From assembly GCF_018613895.1 (NCBI RefSeq), contig NZ_JAGGPH010000007.1, positions 310,001 to 374,000 on the forward strand: a stretch of 64,000 nt of DNA. The letters are read 5' to 3'. Below, one piece after another: positions 27,687 to 36,405 of the stretch. How positions within the stretch are numbered: position 1 is the first letter of the stretch; the number at the start of each line of letters is the position of its first letter. Position numbers and translations under genes: made by a program. The notes beneath the pieces were generated by a model, which was given only the letters and a program-made list of their open reading frames with translations, was not told the DNA's origin and did not search any database. The DNA comes from Curtobacterium sp. ISL-83. Lineage in GTDB: Bacteria > Actinomycetota > Actinomycetes > Actinomycetales > Microbacteriaceae.

Positions 27687-29369
27687 TCAGGGCTGGTACA
27701 GCTGGATCTGGTCCAGCTCCGCGAACCCCGTCCCCTTCGTGAAGGTGATCGTGTTCGTCCCCGCCGCGAGCGTCACGGTCTTCTGCGCCCACCCGAACCG
27801 ACCCCAGTTGACCGTCGGCGCGTAGGAGATCGCCGATGCCGTCCCACCGTTCACCGACACGTTGTGGGAGCTCGTCGCCCCGGAGCCGTTGTCGTAGCGG
27901 ACGTTCATCGTGTAGGTCCCGGCCGTGGCGGCCTGGACGGTGAACCGCACCGAGCTGGTCGCGGTGTTGATGTTGCCGACCTTCGCCCCGCCGACGGCGT
28001 CCGGCTGCGTGACCAGGCTGGTGTCCGACGAGCGGACGGCGGCCTCGGCCTCGTACTGCTGGGCGTTGATCGGGATCGACCCGACCCGGACGTCGTTGTA
28101 GGTGGTGGTCGGGTTCTCGACGTTCGTCGCCTGGTAGAGCGTCTTGCCGTCGGCGCTCGAGTCGAAGCTCTGCGCGAACCCGCTGAACGTCCCGCCCTCG
28201 GTGTCGCGGGCGTCGTACGTCACGGCGTACGGCAGCTGCTCCCACGCTCCCGAGCCCTGGTTCCGGTTCACGACGAAGTCCTGACCACCGTCGATGTTCC
28301 CCGCGCTGTCGAGCGACCACTTCGACGAGACGACGACCATGCCGTTCGCGTTGCCCGCGGTCGGGATCCACCGGACCTCGGGCGAGGACCCGACCCCGCG
28401 GCCGTTCGCGAGTGCGATCTTCGTGCCGAGACTCGTCTCGGGGCTCCAGTTCAGGCCGTCGGGCGAGATCTTGTAGTACACCGGCGCGGTGTTGTTCGAC
28501 TGGCTCGGCTGGTTCACGACCTCGAACGTGGCGAGGTACTTGCCGTTCGGCAGGCGCGTGACCGTGATCATCCCCGGGCGGTCGCTCCGGTTCGTCGGCG
28601 CCGACACGTTCACGACGCCGCCCCAGGTCAGGCCGCCGTCCGTGGAGCGCCGGTAGCTGACGGCCTGCAGGACACCGTTCGCCTTCTGCCGTTCGTCGGA
28701 GAAGTACGTGACGAGCCCGCCGTTGGCGTCCACCGCGAGCGAGGGCTCCCACACCGTGGAGGTCGTCGAGGTCGGGCTCGGGTCGTAGGTCGCGGCGCCA
28801 CCGGTGTCGACGGTGCTGACGAACGACCAGGTGACCCCGTGGTCGAGGCTCTTGTACATGACGAGTCGGCTGCTCGACCGGTCGCTCGGCATGATCATGC
28901 CGCTCAGCAGCAGGGTGCCGGCGGGCATCGTGCCGAGCTGGATCGGCGTCTCGTAGAGCGACGGCTGCGCGGTGCGGGTCAGCGTCGGGAACTGCGCGCT
29001 CGGCTTCACGGCGGCGATCCGCGTCCACGAGGTGCCGTTGTCCGTGCTCCGGTAGATCGGGTAGACCTGCACGCCGTTCTCGAGCACGAGCTGGTCGAAC
29101 GTGACGATCTGCGTGCCGTTCGACGAGCCGCTGTTCTTCAGGACGACCATCTTGGCGTAGGTGGTCCCGGCAGCGCGGCCGCCCTCGGGGTTGAACGAGG
29201 TGCCCGCGGCCGGGGAGTACACCAGGGCGCCGTTGCCCGTGGTGACGGCGTGGGCAGGGGGCGCGCCGACCAGGGCGACGACGAGGGCGGCGGACGCGGC
29301 GAGCGCCGTCGCGAGCAGGGTCGTCGTGCGACGACGTGGCGCCGGGGCGGCGCCGGTTCGGAAGGGCAT
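27687..29369 (-). CDS. secreted sialidase-fold glycosidase, GH93-like, with C-terminal CBM
   Basis: A 560-residue exported enzyme. The signal peptide is TTTLLATALAASAALVVALV ending AHA. The catalytic part is a six-bladed propeller with Asp-box repeats (STDNGTSW, SLDHGVTW, STDGGLTW, SPDGLNWS). The sequences TVWEPSLAVDANGG, TYFSDER and RPGMITVTRLPNGKY resemble GH93 exo-arabinanases more than neuraminidases, and a FRIP-type arginine motif is absent. The last 130 residues (YEAEAAVRSSDTS...) form a CBM6/35-type sugar-binding domain. I infer action on plant arabinan-type oligosaccharides released for the neighbouring importer; this is not proven. The ATG is the family start; the longer frame is not. 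Confidence 0.82.
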   Translation of the reverse strand: MPFRTGAAPAPRRRTTTLLATALAASAALVVALVGAPPAHAVTTGNGALVYSPAAGTSFNPEGGRAAGTTYAKMVVLKNSGSSNGTQIVTFDQLVLENGVQVYPIYRSTDNGTSWTRIAAVKPSAQFPTLTRTAQPSLYETPIQLGTMPAGTLLLSGMIMPSDRSSSRLVMYKSLDHGVTWSFVSTVDTGGAATYDPSPTSTTSTVWEPSLAVDANGGLVTYFSDERQKANGVLQAVSYRRSTDGGLTWGGVVNVSAPTNRSDRPGMITVTRLPNGKYLATFEVVNQPSQSNNTAPVYYKISPDGLNWSPETSLGTKIALANGRGVGSSPEVRWIPTAGNANGMVVVSSKWSLDSAGNIDGGQDFVVNRNQGSGAWEQLPYAVTYDARDTEGGTFSGFAQSFDSSADGKTLYQATNVENPTTTYNDVRVGSIPINAQQYEAEAAVRSSDTSLVTQPDAVGGAKVGNINTATSSVRFTVQAATAGTYTMNVRYDNGSGATSSHNVSVNGGTASAISYAPTVNWGRFGWAQKTVTLAAGTNTITFTKGTGFAELDQIQLYQP

Positions 29370-29413
29370 GGTGCTCCGTTCGTTCGTTGGGTGCGGTGTT
29401 CGTGTGCTGGGTG

Positions 29414-29463
29414 GACGGCGGACGGGAGGCGCGGGGCGGGCGGGTCCCGTCCTCCAGTCCGTC
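29414..29463. terminator. degenerate family palindrome 7, over the GH1-like stop
   Basis: The left arm GGACGGGAGGCGCGGGGCGG is intact, while the right arm has decayed to CCCGTCCTCC-AGTCCGTC. It overlaps the last two bases of the GH1-like gene. It is a broken member of the family, which marks it as an old copy. Confidence 0.55.
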
Positions 29464-30766
29464 AAGTGGTCGCGCTGAGCGACGCGGTGGCGACCGCGGC
29501 GTGACGGGCCTGCGCCGTGAACGCGTCGGCAACCGGGTTGCGACGGCGGTCGAGACCGCCGGCGCCGTCCTCCACCAGGTCGAAGAGCCCCATCGTGAGC
29601 AGGTGCTCCTGGCGGGGTGCGTCCGTGTGGCGCCACGTCCACTCGTACATGTCGAACAACGGCCACCAGGTGTAGCCGACGACCGGGACGCCCTCGGCGC
29701 GGAGCTCGTGGATCGCCTCGACCGAGTCGTCGAGCCAGGCGATGCGGTCGGCCTCGGAGCCGGTGACGCAGGTCTCGGTGAGCATCACCGGGGCGCCGTA
29801 GCGGTCCGCGTAGGTGGTCAGCACGTCGCGGAGCCCCTCGGTGCCGGTGTCCCGGTACGGCCGGGGATCGGCGAACCCGCCGCCGTGGTGGACGCCGGCC
29901 TCGAAGACCTCGGTGGAGTGCAGCGGGTAGTAGTTGACGCCCATCACGTCCGGTCGGACCGCGTTCGCGCGGAACCAGTCGAGGTCCGCGTCGGTGACCC
30001 CGCCGGACCGGAGGCGTCCGACGAGCGGGTGGTCGTTCCCCACCCCGCCCGTGACGAGGTCCTCGACCAGGAACGCCTGCGCCCGGAGTCGTTCGACGGT
30101 GTCACGGTGCTCGGGGGCGTCGACGTCGCCGACGTACCGGATGCCCGCTTCGACGTGGACGAAGCGTGCTGCGTCGCCGAGCTCGCGGGTGATGGCCTGC
30201 TGCGTGGTGACGAACCCCGTCGCCAGGGCGGCGGCGATGCGAGCGGACCCCTCGGCACCGGTCAGGTACGGGGGCCAGTAGCCGTACTCGCCGGAGAACA
30301 GGGCGTGGATGACGGGTTCGTTGACCGGCGTGTAGTCCGTGGCGACGTCGCCGTAGCGGGCCGCGAACCGTGCCGCGTACTCGGTGACGTGCGCGGGGTA
30401 GTCGGGGTTCGCGAACTGCCCGTCGAGCCAGAGCGGCGTGCCGTAGTGCAGCAGGTCGACCACGGGCCGCAGTCCGGTCTCGCGGAAGCGCGCCATGACG
30501 CCGTCCACCCACGACCAGTCCCAGACACCGGGCTCGGGGGCGACCCGGTACCAGGGCACGCCCCAGCGCAGGAGCTCGGCGCCGACGTCGACGGCCAGGC
30601 CGAGGTCGGCGGCGTACTGCCGGTAGTGGTCGGTGAGTTCGTACTCGTCGATGGGGCGCTCACCGGGACGGGCCTGCGGGACGAAGGTGTCCTCGATGCC
30701 CAGGGCGAAGTGCAGGCGTCCGTCGTCGGACCAGTGCATGGGGTCTCGTCTCGTGGTGTTCGTCAT
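29462..30766 (-). CDS. glycoside hydrolase family 1-like enzyme
   Basis: A 434-residue cytoplasmic TIM-barrel glycosidase. The acid/base motif is TPVNEPVI (about residue 170) and the expected nucleophile region is MLTETCVTGSEADR near residue 325, then YTWWPLFDMYEWTWRH, the GH1 aglycone site. The nucleophile motif differs from the usual TENG (here TETC) and the whole protein is more divergent than a standard beta-glucosidase, so GH1 membership is probable but the sugar is uncertain. The ATG chosen overlaps the stop of the upstream permease (ATGA), which places it firmly in the sugar-import operon. Confidence 0.8.
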   Translation of the reverse strand: MTNTTRRDPMHWSDDGRLHFALGIEDTFVPQARPGERPIDEYELTDHYRQYAADLGLAVDVGAELLRWGVPWYRVAPEPGVWDWSWVDGVMARFRETGLRPVVDLLHYGTPLWLDGQFANPDYPAHVTEYAARFAARYGDVATDYTPVNEPVIHALFSGEYGYWPPYLTGAEGSARIAAALATGFVTTQQAITRELGDAARFVHVEAGIRYVGDVDAPEHRDTVERLRAQAFLVEDLVTGGVGNDHPLVGRLRSGGVTDADLDWFRANAVRPDVMGVNYYPLHSTEVFEAGVHHGGGFADPRPYRDTGTEGLRDVLTTYADRYGAPVMLTETCVTGSEADRIAWLDDSVEAIHELRAEGVPVVGYTWWPLFDMYEWTWRHTDAPRQEHLLTMGLFDLVEDGAGGLDRRRNPVADAFTAQARHAAVATASLSATT

Positions 30767-31635
30767 TTGAGTCCGGTGCTGGCGACGCTCTCGATGAAGC
30801 GGCGTTGCACGAGCAGGAACATCACGGCCAGGGGCAGCACGGCCATCAGGGCGCCCGCCATCATCACGCCCTGCGGGATGATCCCCCCGGGGCCGGTCAG
30901 GAGCGTCAGGCCGGAGGTGATCGTCCCCATGTCCTGGTCCGTCGTGAAGACGAGCGGCCAGAGCAGGTCGTTCCAGTTGTTGACGAACGTGAAGATCGCG
31001 AGCGTGAGCAGCGCGGGCACCGCGTTCGGCAGGATGATGCTCCGAAATATCCGCCACTCGGACGCGCCGTCGATGCGTGCGGCGTTGTCGAGGTCGCGGG
31101 GCAGCGAGATGAAGAACTGCCGCAGGAAGAAGATCCCGAACGCGTCCGCGGCCCGGGGTGCGATGAGCCCGGCGAAGGTGTTCACCCACCCGAGGTCGGA
31201 GACCAACCGGTAGATCGGGATCAGGGTGGCCTGGAACGGGATCATCAGGCTCGCGATGATCACGATGAGCAGGACCTTGCTGCCGCGGAAGTCCAGCCGT
31301 GCCAGGGCGTAGGCGGCGAGGGAGTCGAACGCCAGCGCGAACACCGTGACACCACCCGCGAAGCCGAAGCTGTTCAGGATGAGCCGGCCGAACGGCAGCT
31401 GGGTGAAGATCGCCCTGAAGTTGTCGAGCGTCCACGTGTGCGGGAAGAGCGTCGGCGGGTAGGCGTTCACCTCGCTCGCGGGCTTGAACGCCGTGAACAC
31501 GATGATGAGCACGGGCAGCAGCACCGCGAGCGTCACGATCAGGACGGCGGCGAAGCCGAGCCACCGGAGCGACGGTTGCCTGCGCGTCCGGGTGGTGTGC
31601 CGGGCGACGACGGCGGGGCGGGGGAGTGCGGTCAT
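30763..31635 (-). CDS. sugar ABC transporter permease (MalG-like)
   Basis: A 290-residue inner permease of the carbohydrate CUT1 family with six predicted helices. The first is LGFAAVLIVTLAVLLPVLII and the EAA-type coupling loop reads ELARIDGASEWRIFRSIILPN-like sequence near residue 190. The C-terminal end RRFIESVASTGLK (QRRFIESVASTGLKG in relatives) is the MalG signature. It forms the channel with the other permease. It begins with an ATGA overlap on the upstream permease and ends overlapping the GH1-like gene. No ATPase is encoded nearby, so a shared MsiK-type ATPase encoded elsewhere must energise it. Confidence 0.94.
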   Translation of the reverse strand: MTALPRPAVVARHTTRTRRQPSLRWLGFAAVLIVTLAVLLPVLIIVFTAFKPASEVNAYPPTLFPHTWTLDNFRAIFTQLPFGRLILNSFGFAGGVTVFALAFDSLAAYALARLDFRGSKVLLIVIIASLMIPFQATLIPIYRLVSDLGWVNTFAGLIAPRAADAFGIFFLRQFFISLPRDLDNAARIDGASEWRIFRSIILPNAVPALLTLAIFTFVNNWNDLLWPLVFTTDQDMGTITSGLTLLTGPGGIIPQGVMMAGALMAVLPLAVMFLLVQRRFIESVASTGLK

Positions 31636-32585
31636 GATGCGGCGTCCTCTCCGCGCTTCGCGAAGAACAGGAACTGCACCAGGCTGAGCAACAGGGTCGC
31701 GATGAGCAGCACGTAGGCCAGCGCCGAGGCGAACCCGAGGTCGAGGTCCTTGAACCCGGACTGGTACACCTGCATCACGATCGTCTCGGTGGAGCGGTAC
31801 GGGCCGCCCCCGGTGAGCACGTAGATCTGGTCGAACGCCTGCAGCGCCGCGATCAGGGCGACGATCACGACGAACGCCATCGTGTTGCTCAGCATCGGGA
31901 AGGTGACGTTCGTGAACCGCTGCCGACTGCTCGCGCCGTCGAGCTGCGCGGCCTCGTACAGGCTGGTCGGGATCTCCTGCAGACCGGCCAGGAAGATCAC
32001 CATGTAGAACCCGAAGCTCTTCCACACCGCGACGAGCACGACGGTCGGCATCGCCAGGGTCGGGTCCTGCAGGACGTTGCCGAGCCGGATGCCGACCACC
32101 TGCAGCCAGTGGTTCAGCAGACCGATCTGCGGGTCGAGCAGGTACGACCACGCGAACGCGGCGACGGCGAGCGAGACGATGAACGGCAGGAACAGCGCCG
32201 ACCGGAAGAACCCGCGGAACGGCAGGGCCGGGTGGTTCAGGACCAGGGCCAGCGCCAGCGCGACGGCGATCGCGACCGGGGTGAACAGCACCGCGTACAG
32301 CGCCGTGTTGCCGATCGACCGCAGCACGTCCGGGTCGGTGAAGACCTTGACGTAGTTGGCGATCCCGATGAACCGCGGGTCGCCGAAGCCACTCCCGTCG
32401 GTGAAGGACAGCTGGAGCGCGGAGATCATCGGCCAGAGCACGAACGCACCCAGGACGACGATCGCGGGTGCCAGGAAGCCGACGATCGTGGCGCGGCGGC
32501 GGAACGACCCGTTGAGGGGCGTGCGGCCGCCGAGCTGCCCCGGCGGGCGGTACCGCCGGCGTCGGCCGAGCTGCTGTGTGGTCAT
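31632..32585 (-). CDS. sugar ABC transporter permease (MalF/UgpA-like)
   Basis: A 317-residue outer partner of the CUT1 sugar importer. A basic N-terminus precedes the first helix (ATIVGFLAPAIVVLGAFVLW), then a periplasm-facing loop GSGFGDPRFIGIANYVKVF and five more helices. The coupling loop is EAAQLDGASSRQRFTNVTFP, with the conserved EAA-xDGA pattern. It overlaps the next permease by four bases. The start ATG lies 57 bases downstream of the solute-binding protein gene stop on the same strand. Substrate presumed to be plant oligosaccharides of the same locus. Confidence 0.94.
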   Translation of the reverse strand: MTTQQLGRRRRYRPPGQLGGRTPLNGSFRRRATIVGFLAPAIVVLGAFVLWPMISALQLSFTDGSGFGDPRFIGIANYVKVFTDPDVLRSIGNTALYAVLFTPVAIAVALALALVLNHPALPFRGFFRSALFLPFIVSLAVAAFAWSYLLDPQIGLLNHWLQVVGIRLGNVLQDPTLAMPTVVLVAVWKSFGFYMVIFLAGLQEIPTSLYEAAQLDGASSRQRFTNVTFPMLSNTMAFVVIVALIAALQAFDQIYVLTGGGPYRSTETIVMQVYQSGFKDLDLGFASALAYVLLIATLLLSLVQFLFFAKRGEDAAS

Positions 32586-32642
32586 GGTCTCCTCCGTCCG
32601 GGTGGGGCCCGACGCGCGGGCCCCACCCTGGCTGGGCTGCTG

Positions 32643-33905
32643 CTACTTCAGGGCCGACTTGACGCTGCTGTCGGCGGTGGCCAGCAGGTCTGCCGGGTTC
32701 CCGCCCGACATGGCCTTCTGCGTCGCCGTGTCGATCGCGGTGAGGACGTCACCGCTGTTCACGACACCGGGCAGCAGCGGGATCGTCTCCCCCGGCAGGC
32801 CGGTCAGGGTCGCCACGGTCGGGTTGGCGTCCACGTCGGCGGCCGAGACGTCGGTGCGGAGCGGCGGCCACCCGGAGCCGAGGGCCCACTTCGTGGCGAC
32901 GGTCTTCTCGTTGAAGTAGGTCAGGAACTGCTCGGCGGCTGCGCGCTTCGGGTCGTCGGTCTGCGCGGTGACGCCGAGCGAGATGCCGATCGCCGAGGCC
33001 GCCTGCGCCTTCGGGCCGGCGGGGATCGCGGCGATGCCGTAGTCGATGCCCGAGGCCTTGGCCACGCCGGCCATCCACGGGCCGCCGATCTCCATCGCGG
33101 TCTTGCCCGCGGTGAAGAGCTTGTCGGCCGCGATGCCGTCGACCCCGGTCGGCGAGATCTTGTCGTCCCGGACCGCCTTGGACCAGTACGCCAGCGTCGC
33201 CTTGTTGGCTGCGGAGTCGATGGTGGCCTTGGTGCCGGCCTTGTTCGTGATCGATCCACCGTTGCCGGCGAACAGGCTCGGCCAGATGCCGTTCCCGACG
33301 GTCTGGTGGTCCGGCAGCACGAGCCCGTACTGCTCGGGCGTGCCGTCGCCGTTCGTGTCCTTCGTGAGCTTCTTCGCGTCGGCGACCCAGGCGTCCCACG
33401 TGGTGGGGAACGCGGTGATGCCCGCGGCGCTGAAGAGCTTCTTGTTGTAGATCACCGAGAGCGGGACGAACCCGCTCGGCACGCCGTACTGCTTGCCGCC
33501 GACGGTCTCCATGGCGACGGCCTGCTCCTTGAGCTTCGCCGTGTTGCTGGAGTCCTTGCGGTAGAAGTCGCTCAGGTCGACCAGCGCCTTCTTCTCGGCG
33601 TAGACGGGCAGCCGGTCGGACGTCATCGCGACGATGTCCGGGCCCTTCTTCGCCGAGAGCGCGGGGAGCATCGTGTCGTCGATGACCGCCCACGTCTTGG
33701 TCTGCGTGGAGATCGTGACCTTGTCCTGGGACTTGTTGAAGTCCTTGACGATCTGGTCGAGGACCTTGCCGTCGGCCTCGGTGTAGCCGTGCCAGAACGT
33801 CAGGTCCACGTGTGCGTTCGGGGAGGATCCGGGCGAACCGGCGCACCCCGCCAGGGAGATGGCCGCCGCTGTTGCGAGCGCGACGACCGCGATGTGCTTC
33901 TTCAT
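32643..33905 (-). CDS. extracellular sugar-binding lipoprotein of ABC transporter
   Basis: A 420-residue lipoprotein of the solute-binding family 1 (CUT1). Signal peptide MKKHIAVVALATAAAISLAG ends at a lipobox cysteine (LAGCAG). The binding domain opens DLTFWHGYTEADGKVL and contains the YGVPSGFVPLSVIYNKKLF and EIGGPWMAG segments typical of the fold. It delivers sugar to the two permeases downstream in the operon. A perfect 18-bp palindrome lies 54 bases upstream of the ATG and is the presumed LacI-type operator, so this gene is first in a regulated transcription unit. Confidence 0.94.
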   Translation of the reverse strand: MKKHIAVVALATAAAISLAGCAGSPGSSPNAHVDLTFWHGYTEADGKVLDQIVKDFNKSQDKVTISTQTKTWAVIDDTMLPALSAKKGPDIVAMTSDRLPVYAEKKALVDLSDFYRKDSSNTAKLKEQAVAMETVGGKQYGVPSGFVPLSVIYNKKLFSAAGITAFPTTWDAWVADAKKLTKDTNGDGTPEQYGLVLPDHQTVGNGIWPSLFAGNGGSITNKAGTKATIDSAANKATLAYWSKAVRDDKISPTGVDGIAADKLFTAGKTAMEIGGPWMAGVAKASGIDYGIAAIPAGPKAQAASAIGISLGVTAQTDDPKRAAAEQFLTYFNEKTVATKWALGSGWPPLRTDVSAADVDANPTVATLTGLPGETIPLLPGVVNSGDVLTAIDTATQKAMSGGNPADLLATADSSVKSALK

Positions 33906-33959
33906 CGAAAACCTGCCATCCGTCCCGCACTTCGGTGTGGGGGACCTCGTCTGCACCAG

Positions 33960-33977
33960 ATTTACACCGGTGTAAAT
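33960..33977. promoter_or_regulatory. perfect 18-bp palindromic operator, LacI-type
   Basis: ATTTACACC-GGTGTAAAT is a perfect palindrome with a central CG, the form expected of LacI-family operators. It lies between the binding-protein gene and the repeat array, with lacI beyond it. The AT-rich arms are rare in this DNA. The expected target is the sugar-import operon. Confidence 0.8.
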
Positions 33978-34547
33978 GGCAAGGTAGCCGGTGCGCTCGG
34001 TGTCGTCAAGGGTGGGGCGCGGGGACCGTCCCGGCAGCGCCGTGCCCGAGACGCCGCCGTCGCGGTAGGACGCCGCCGTCTCGACGGGGCGACGCCGCCC
34101 GCACGGAACGGGCCCGTCTGCGCGGGACGCCCCGGTCCGTGCGAGACGCCCCGGGATTCGGCGGCGTCTCGGCATCCTCAGGGCGTCTCGACCCGGACGG
34201 AGGCGTCGCGCTGGGACGCCCCCGTTCCCACGAAACACTCGTCCCCACGCGAGACACCCCGGTCCGTCCGAGACGCCGCGGAATTCGGCGGCGTTCCGGC
34301 ATCCTCAGGGCGTCTCGACCCGGACGGAGGCGTCTCGCCGAGACGCCCCCGTTCCCACGAAACCACTCGTCCCCACGCGAGACACGCCGGTCCGTGCGAG
34401 ACGCCGCGGGATTCGGCGGCGTCTCGGCACATACGCGGCGTCTCGGCACACCCGCGGCGTCTCAGCACCCCCGCGGCGTCTCGGCACACCCGCGGCGTCT
34501 GGGCACCCCGGCGGCACCCCAGCGCCCCAGCGGCGCCCCCGCCCCGG
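33978..34547. repeat. 570-bp gene-free spacer dominated by a tandem repeat array
   Basis: A 127-128-bp unit beginning GGTCCGTGCGAGACGCC occurs at 34134, 34261 and (partly) 34389. It contains matched GAGACGCC and GGCGTCTC words that fold as 10-bp stems around an 8-nt loop. From about 34410 to 34530 a shorter repeat of about 20 bp, based on GCGGCGTCTCGGCACACCC, follows. Translated frames on either strand are composition artefacts. The array sits between lacI and its presumed operator, so it may also be a fast-changing insertion site. Confidence 0.8.
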
Positions 34548-35591
34548 TCAGGACGCGCTCGGGACCACCACCGCGCCCGACGACGCCCGGACCAACAGTG
34601 CGTGCGGCGACTCCACGATCCCGGGCGAGGGCGCAGCCCCCTCCTCCAGCTGCGCGACGAGCAGCCCCACCGCCGTGGCAGCCACGCGATCGAGGTCCGC
34701 CGACACCGTCGTCAGCGCCGGCGTCGCGTACGCGGACTCCTCGATGTCGTCGAACCCCACCACGGCGACGTCCCCCGGCACGTCACGCCCGGCCAACTGC
34801 AGCGCACTCATCGCCCCGAGCGCGAGCGCGTCGTTGCAGCACACGATCCCGTCCACCGTCACGCCCGCCGCGAGCAACCGCCGCGCGGCCTCGGCCCCGT
34901 CCGCCCGGTGCCACAGCGCCGTCGACACGATCCGCTCCGACACCAACGGGATCCCGTGGGCGGCCAACGCCTCGCGGTAGCCCCGCAGACGCTCCAGAGC
35001 CGTGCGCACCGGTCCGTCGGGCTCCGCCCCGAGGAACGCGATCGCCGTCCGACCCGCGGACAGCAGGTGTTCGGTGGCGTCCCGGACCGCGGCCGCGTTC
35101 GACATCGTGATGAAGGTCGCACCACTGCCGGCCAGGGGCTCGCCGAGCACCACCAGCGGGAACTTCACCTCGAGGGCCTCGACATCGCTCTCCCGCACGG
35201 CCAGCGGACTGTAGATGATCCCGTCGATGGAGTGCTCGCGCATCCGGGTGATCGCGTCGGACTCCCGCTCGCCGCTCGCGGTCTGCTCGATGAGCACCGT
35301 GTAGCCGACGGCGCCGGCAGCCCGGATGACGGCGTCGGCGAGCTCTGCGAAGTACGCCTGCCGGAGCTCGGGGACCGCCAGCCCGAGCACGCGCGAGCGC
35401 CCCGCGCGGAAGTTCCGCGCCGACACGTTCAGCTCGTACCCGAGCTCGTCGACGGCCGCCATCACGCGGTCGTGCGTCCGGGCCGAGACGTGCTCGTAGC
35501 CCGACAGGACGTTCGAGACGGTCTTCTTCGACACCCCGGCGAGCGCCGCGACGTCGCTCATGGTCGGCGGAGAGCGGTGCCCCTGGGCCAT
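34548..35591 (-). CDS. LacI family transcriptional regulator
   Basis: A 347-residue repressor. The N-terminal helix-turn-helix is MSDVAALAGVSKKTVSNVLSG, with hinge RTHDRVMAAVDELGYELN, and the periplasmic-binding-protein-like core follows (VLGLAVPELRQAYFAELA, DGIIYSPLAV, VGFDDIEESAYATP). The ligand should be a sugar from the neighbouring import/hydrolysis locus. It is oriented the same way as the operon and precedes it, separated by the repeat array and the palindromic operator. The longer N-terminal lead MAQGHRSPPT is possibly an artefact of start choice; the second Met is also plausible. Confidence 0.95.
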   Translation of the reverse strand: MAQGHRSPPTMSDVAALAGVSKKTVSNVLSGYEHVSARTHDRVMAAVDELGYELNVSARNFRAGRSRVLGLAVPELRQAYFAELADAVIRAAGAVGYTVLIEQTASGERESDAITRMREHSIDGIIYSPLAVRESDVEALEVKFPLVVLGEPLAGSGATFITMSNAAAVRDATEHLLSAGRTAIAFLGAEPDGPVRTALERLRGYREALAAHGIPLVSERIVSTALWHRADGAEAARRLLAAGVTVDGIVCCNDALALGAMSALQLAGRDVPGDVAVVGFDDIEESAYATPALTTVSADLDRVAATAVGLLVAQLEEGAAPSPGIVESPHALLVRASSGAVVVPSAS

Positions 35592-35602
35592 CGGCGCTCC
35601 CT

Positions 35603-35644
35603 TCGCACGGTCGACTGCGCGGGTCGCACGGTGGACTGCGCTCG
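35603..35644. repeat. two tandem copies of a 21-bp repeat upstream of lacI
   Basis: TCGCACGGTCGACTGCGC and TCGCACGGTGGACTGCGC repeat with a 21-bp period, ending 12 bases upstream of the lacI start. Direct repeats in this position can bind a regulator. No function is shown. Confidence 0.5.
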
Positions 35645-35682
35645 GCAGGAACCTACCGCACCGAGGGAGGTCGGTCCGGACC

Positions 35683-35730
35683 GACAGACGGGAGGCGCGG
35701 TGCCAGCTGGCACCGCGCCTCCCGTCCGTC
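35683..35730. terminator. family palindrome 8, 3' of the DUF4383 gene
   Basis: Arms GACAGACGGGAGGCGCGGTG and CACCGCGCCTCCCGTCCGTC with an AGCT-centred core, one mismatch. It lies just past the DUF4383 stop on the minus strand and just upstream of lacI. Confidence 0.8.
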
Positions 35731-35747
35731 AGTGGGTCGTGACCCGA

Positions 35748-36215
35748 TCAGCGCGCGGTGCGCGCACCCGTCGACCGTCCGGCGCGCGGCAGGACGACAC
35801 CGAGCACGATCATCGCGACGGCGAGGATCAGGTGCAGCACGTTGTCGGCGGCGTTCAGCGGCACGAAGTTCGCACCGGTCATCATGCCGGCGGTGAACAG
35901 GCCGTAGATGAACAGGACGGCGTAGACGATGCCGCCCACGAGCAGGTACAGGCGCGCTGCGGACGCCGTACGGGCGGCGAGCAGACCGACGATGCCGAAG
36001 AGCAGGTGCACGATGTTGTGGAGCACCGAGACCTGGAAGGTGCCGAGGAGCATGGCCATCGAGCCGTGCCCGGCGACGGACATGGTGCCCATGTCCATGG
36101 TGAGTCCGGGGATGAAGCCGGCGAGACCGACGATCAGGAACACCACTCCGAAGACGAGGGCGCCCTTCTGGGTCAGCGTCGAGCCGTACCGCGTGGTTGC
36201 TGCGTTGCTGGTCAT
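35748..36215 (-). CDS. DUF4383 domain membrane protein
   Basis: A 155-residue protein with four predicted membrane helices. The first is ALVFGVVFLIVGLAGFIPGL, then LLGTFQVSVLHNIVHLLFGI, LYLLVGGIVYAVLFIYGLF and VLHLILAVAMIVLGVVL. HNIVHLLFG is the DUF4383 signature. Such proteins are common in actinobacteria, often in stress- or general-stress-regulated settings, without known activity. It is a single-gene unit with a terminator palindrome at its end. Confidence 0.9.
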   Translation of the reverse strand: MTSNAATTRYGSTLTQKGALVFGVVFLIVGLAGFIPGLTMDMGTMSVAGHGSMAMLLGTFQVSVLHNIVHLLFGIVGLLAARTASAARLYLLVGGIVYAVLFIYGLFTAGMMTGANFVPLNAADNVLHLILAVAMIVLGVVLPRAGRSTGARTAR

Positions 36216-36405
36216 GATGGGATCTCTCCTGTCACGAGCCGCAGGTCGTGTGCGACTCGGGCGCCCGACGCCCGGCCTGGTTGCCGGACGCGGCGACGGT
36301 GTCGCCATGCGCTCGGATGTGATTCGGAGCGCTCTCGCGGGCGGTTTGCAGCATTCTGCCCACCGCGTTTCCCGGACCGGCTCGACGCAGCGCCGGGGAG
36401 CGGGT

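Noticed and set aside
27687-29369. True sialidase (neuraminidase)
   Set aside because: Asp-boxes are present, but the conserved FRIP arginine motif is missing and the WEP/SDER/RPGM words fit GH93 better. Kept as sialidase-fold only.
34134-34530. CRISPR array
   Set aside because: Units are about 127 bp and 20 bp without unique spacers of constant size, and no cas genes are near.
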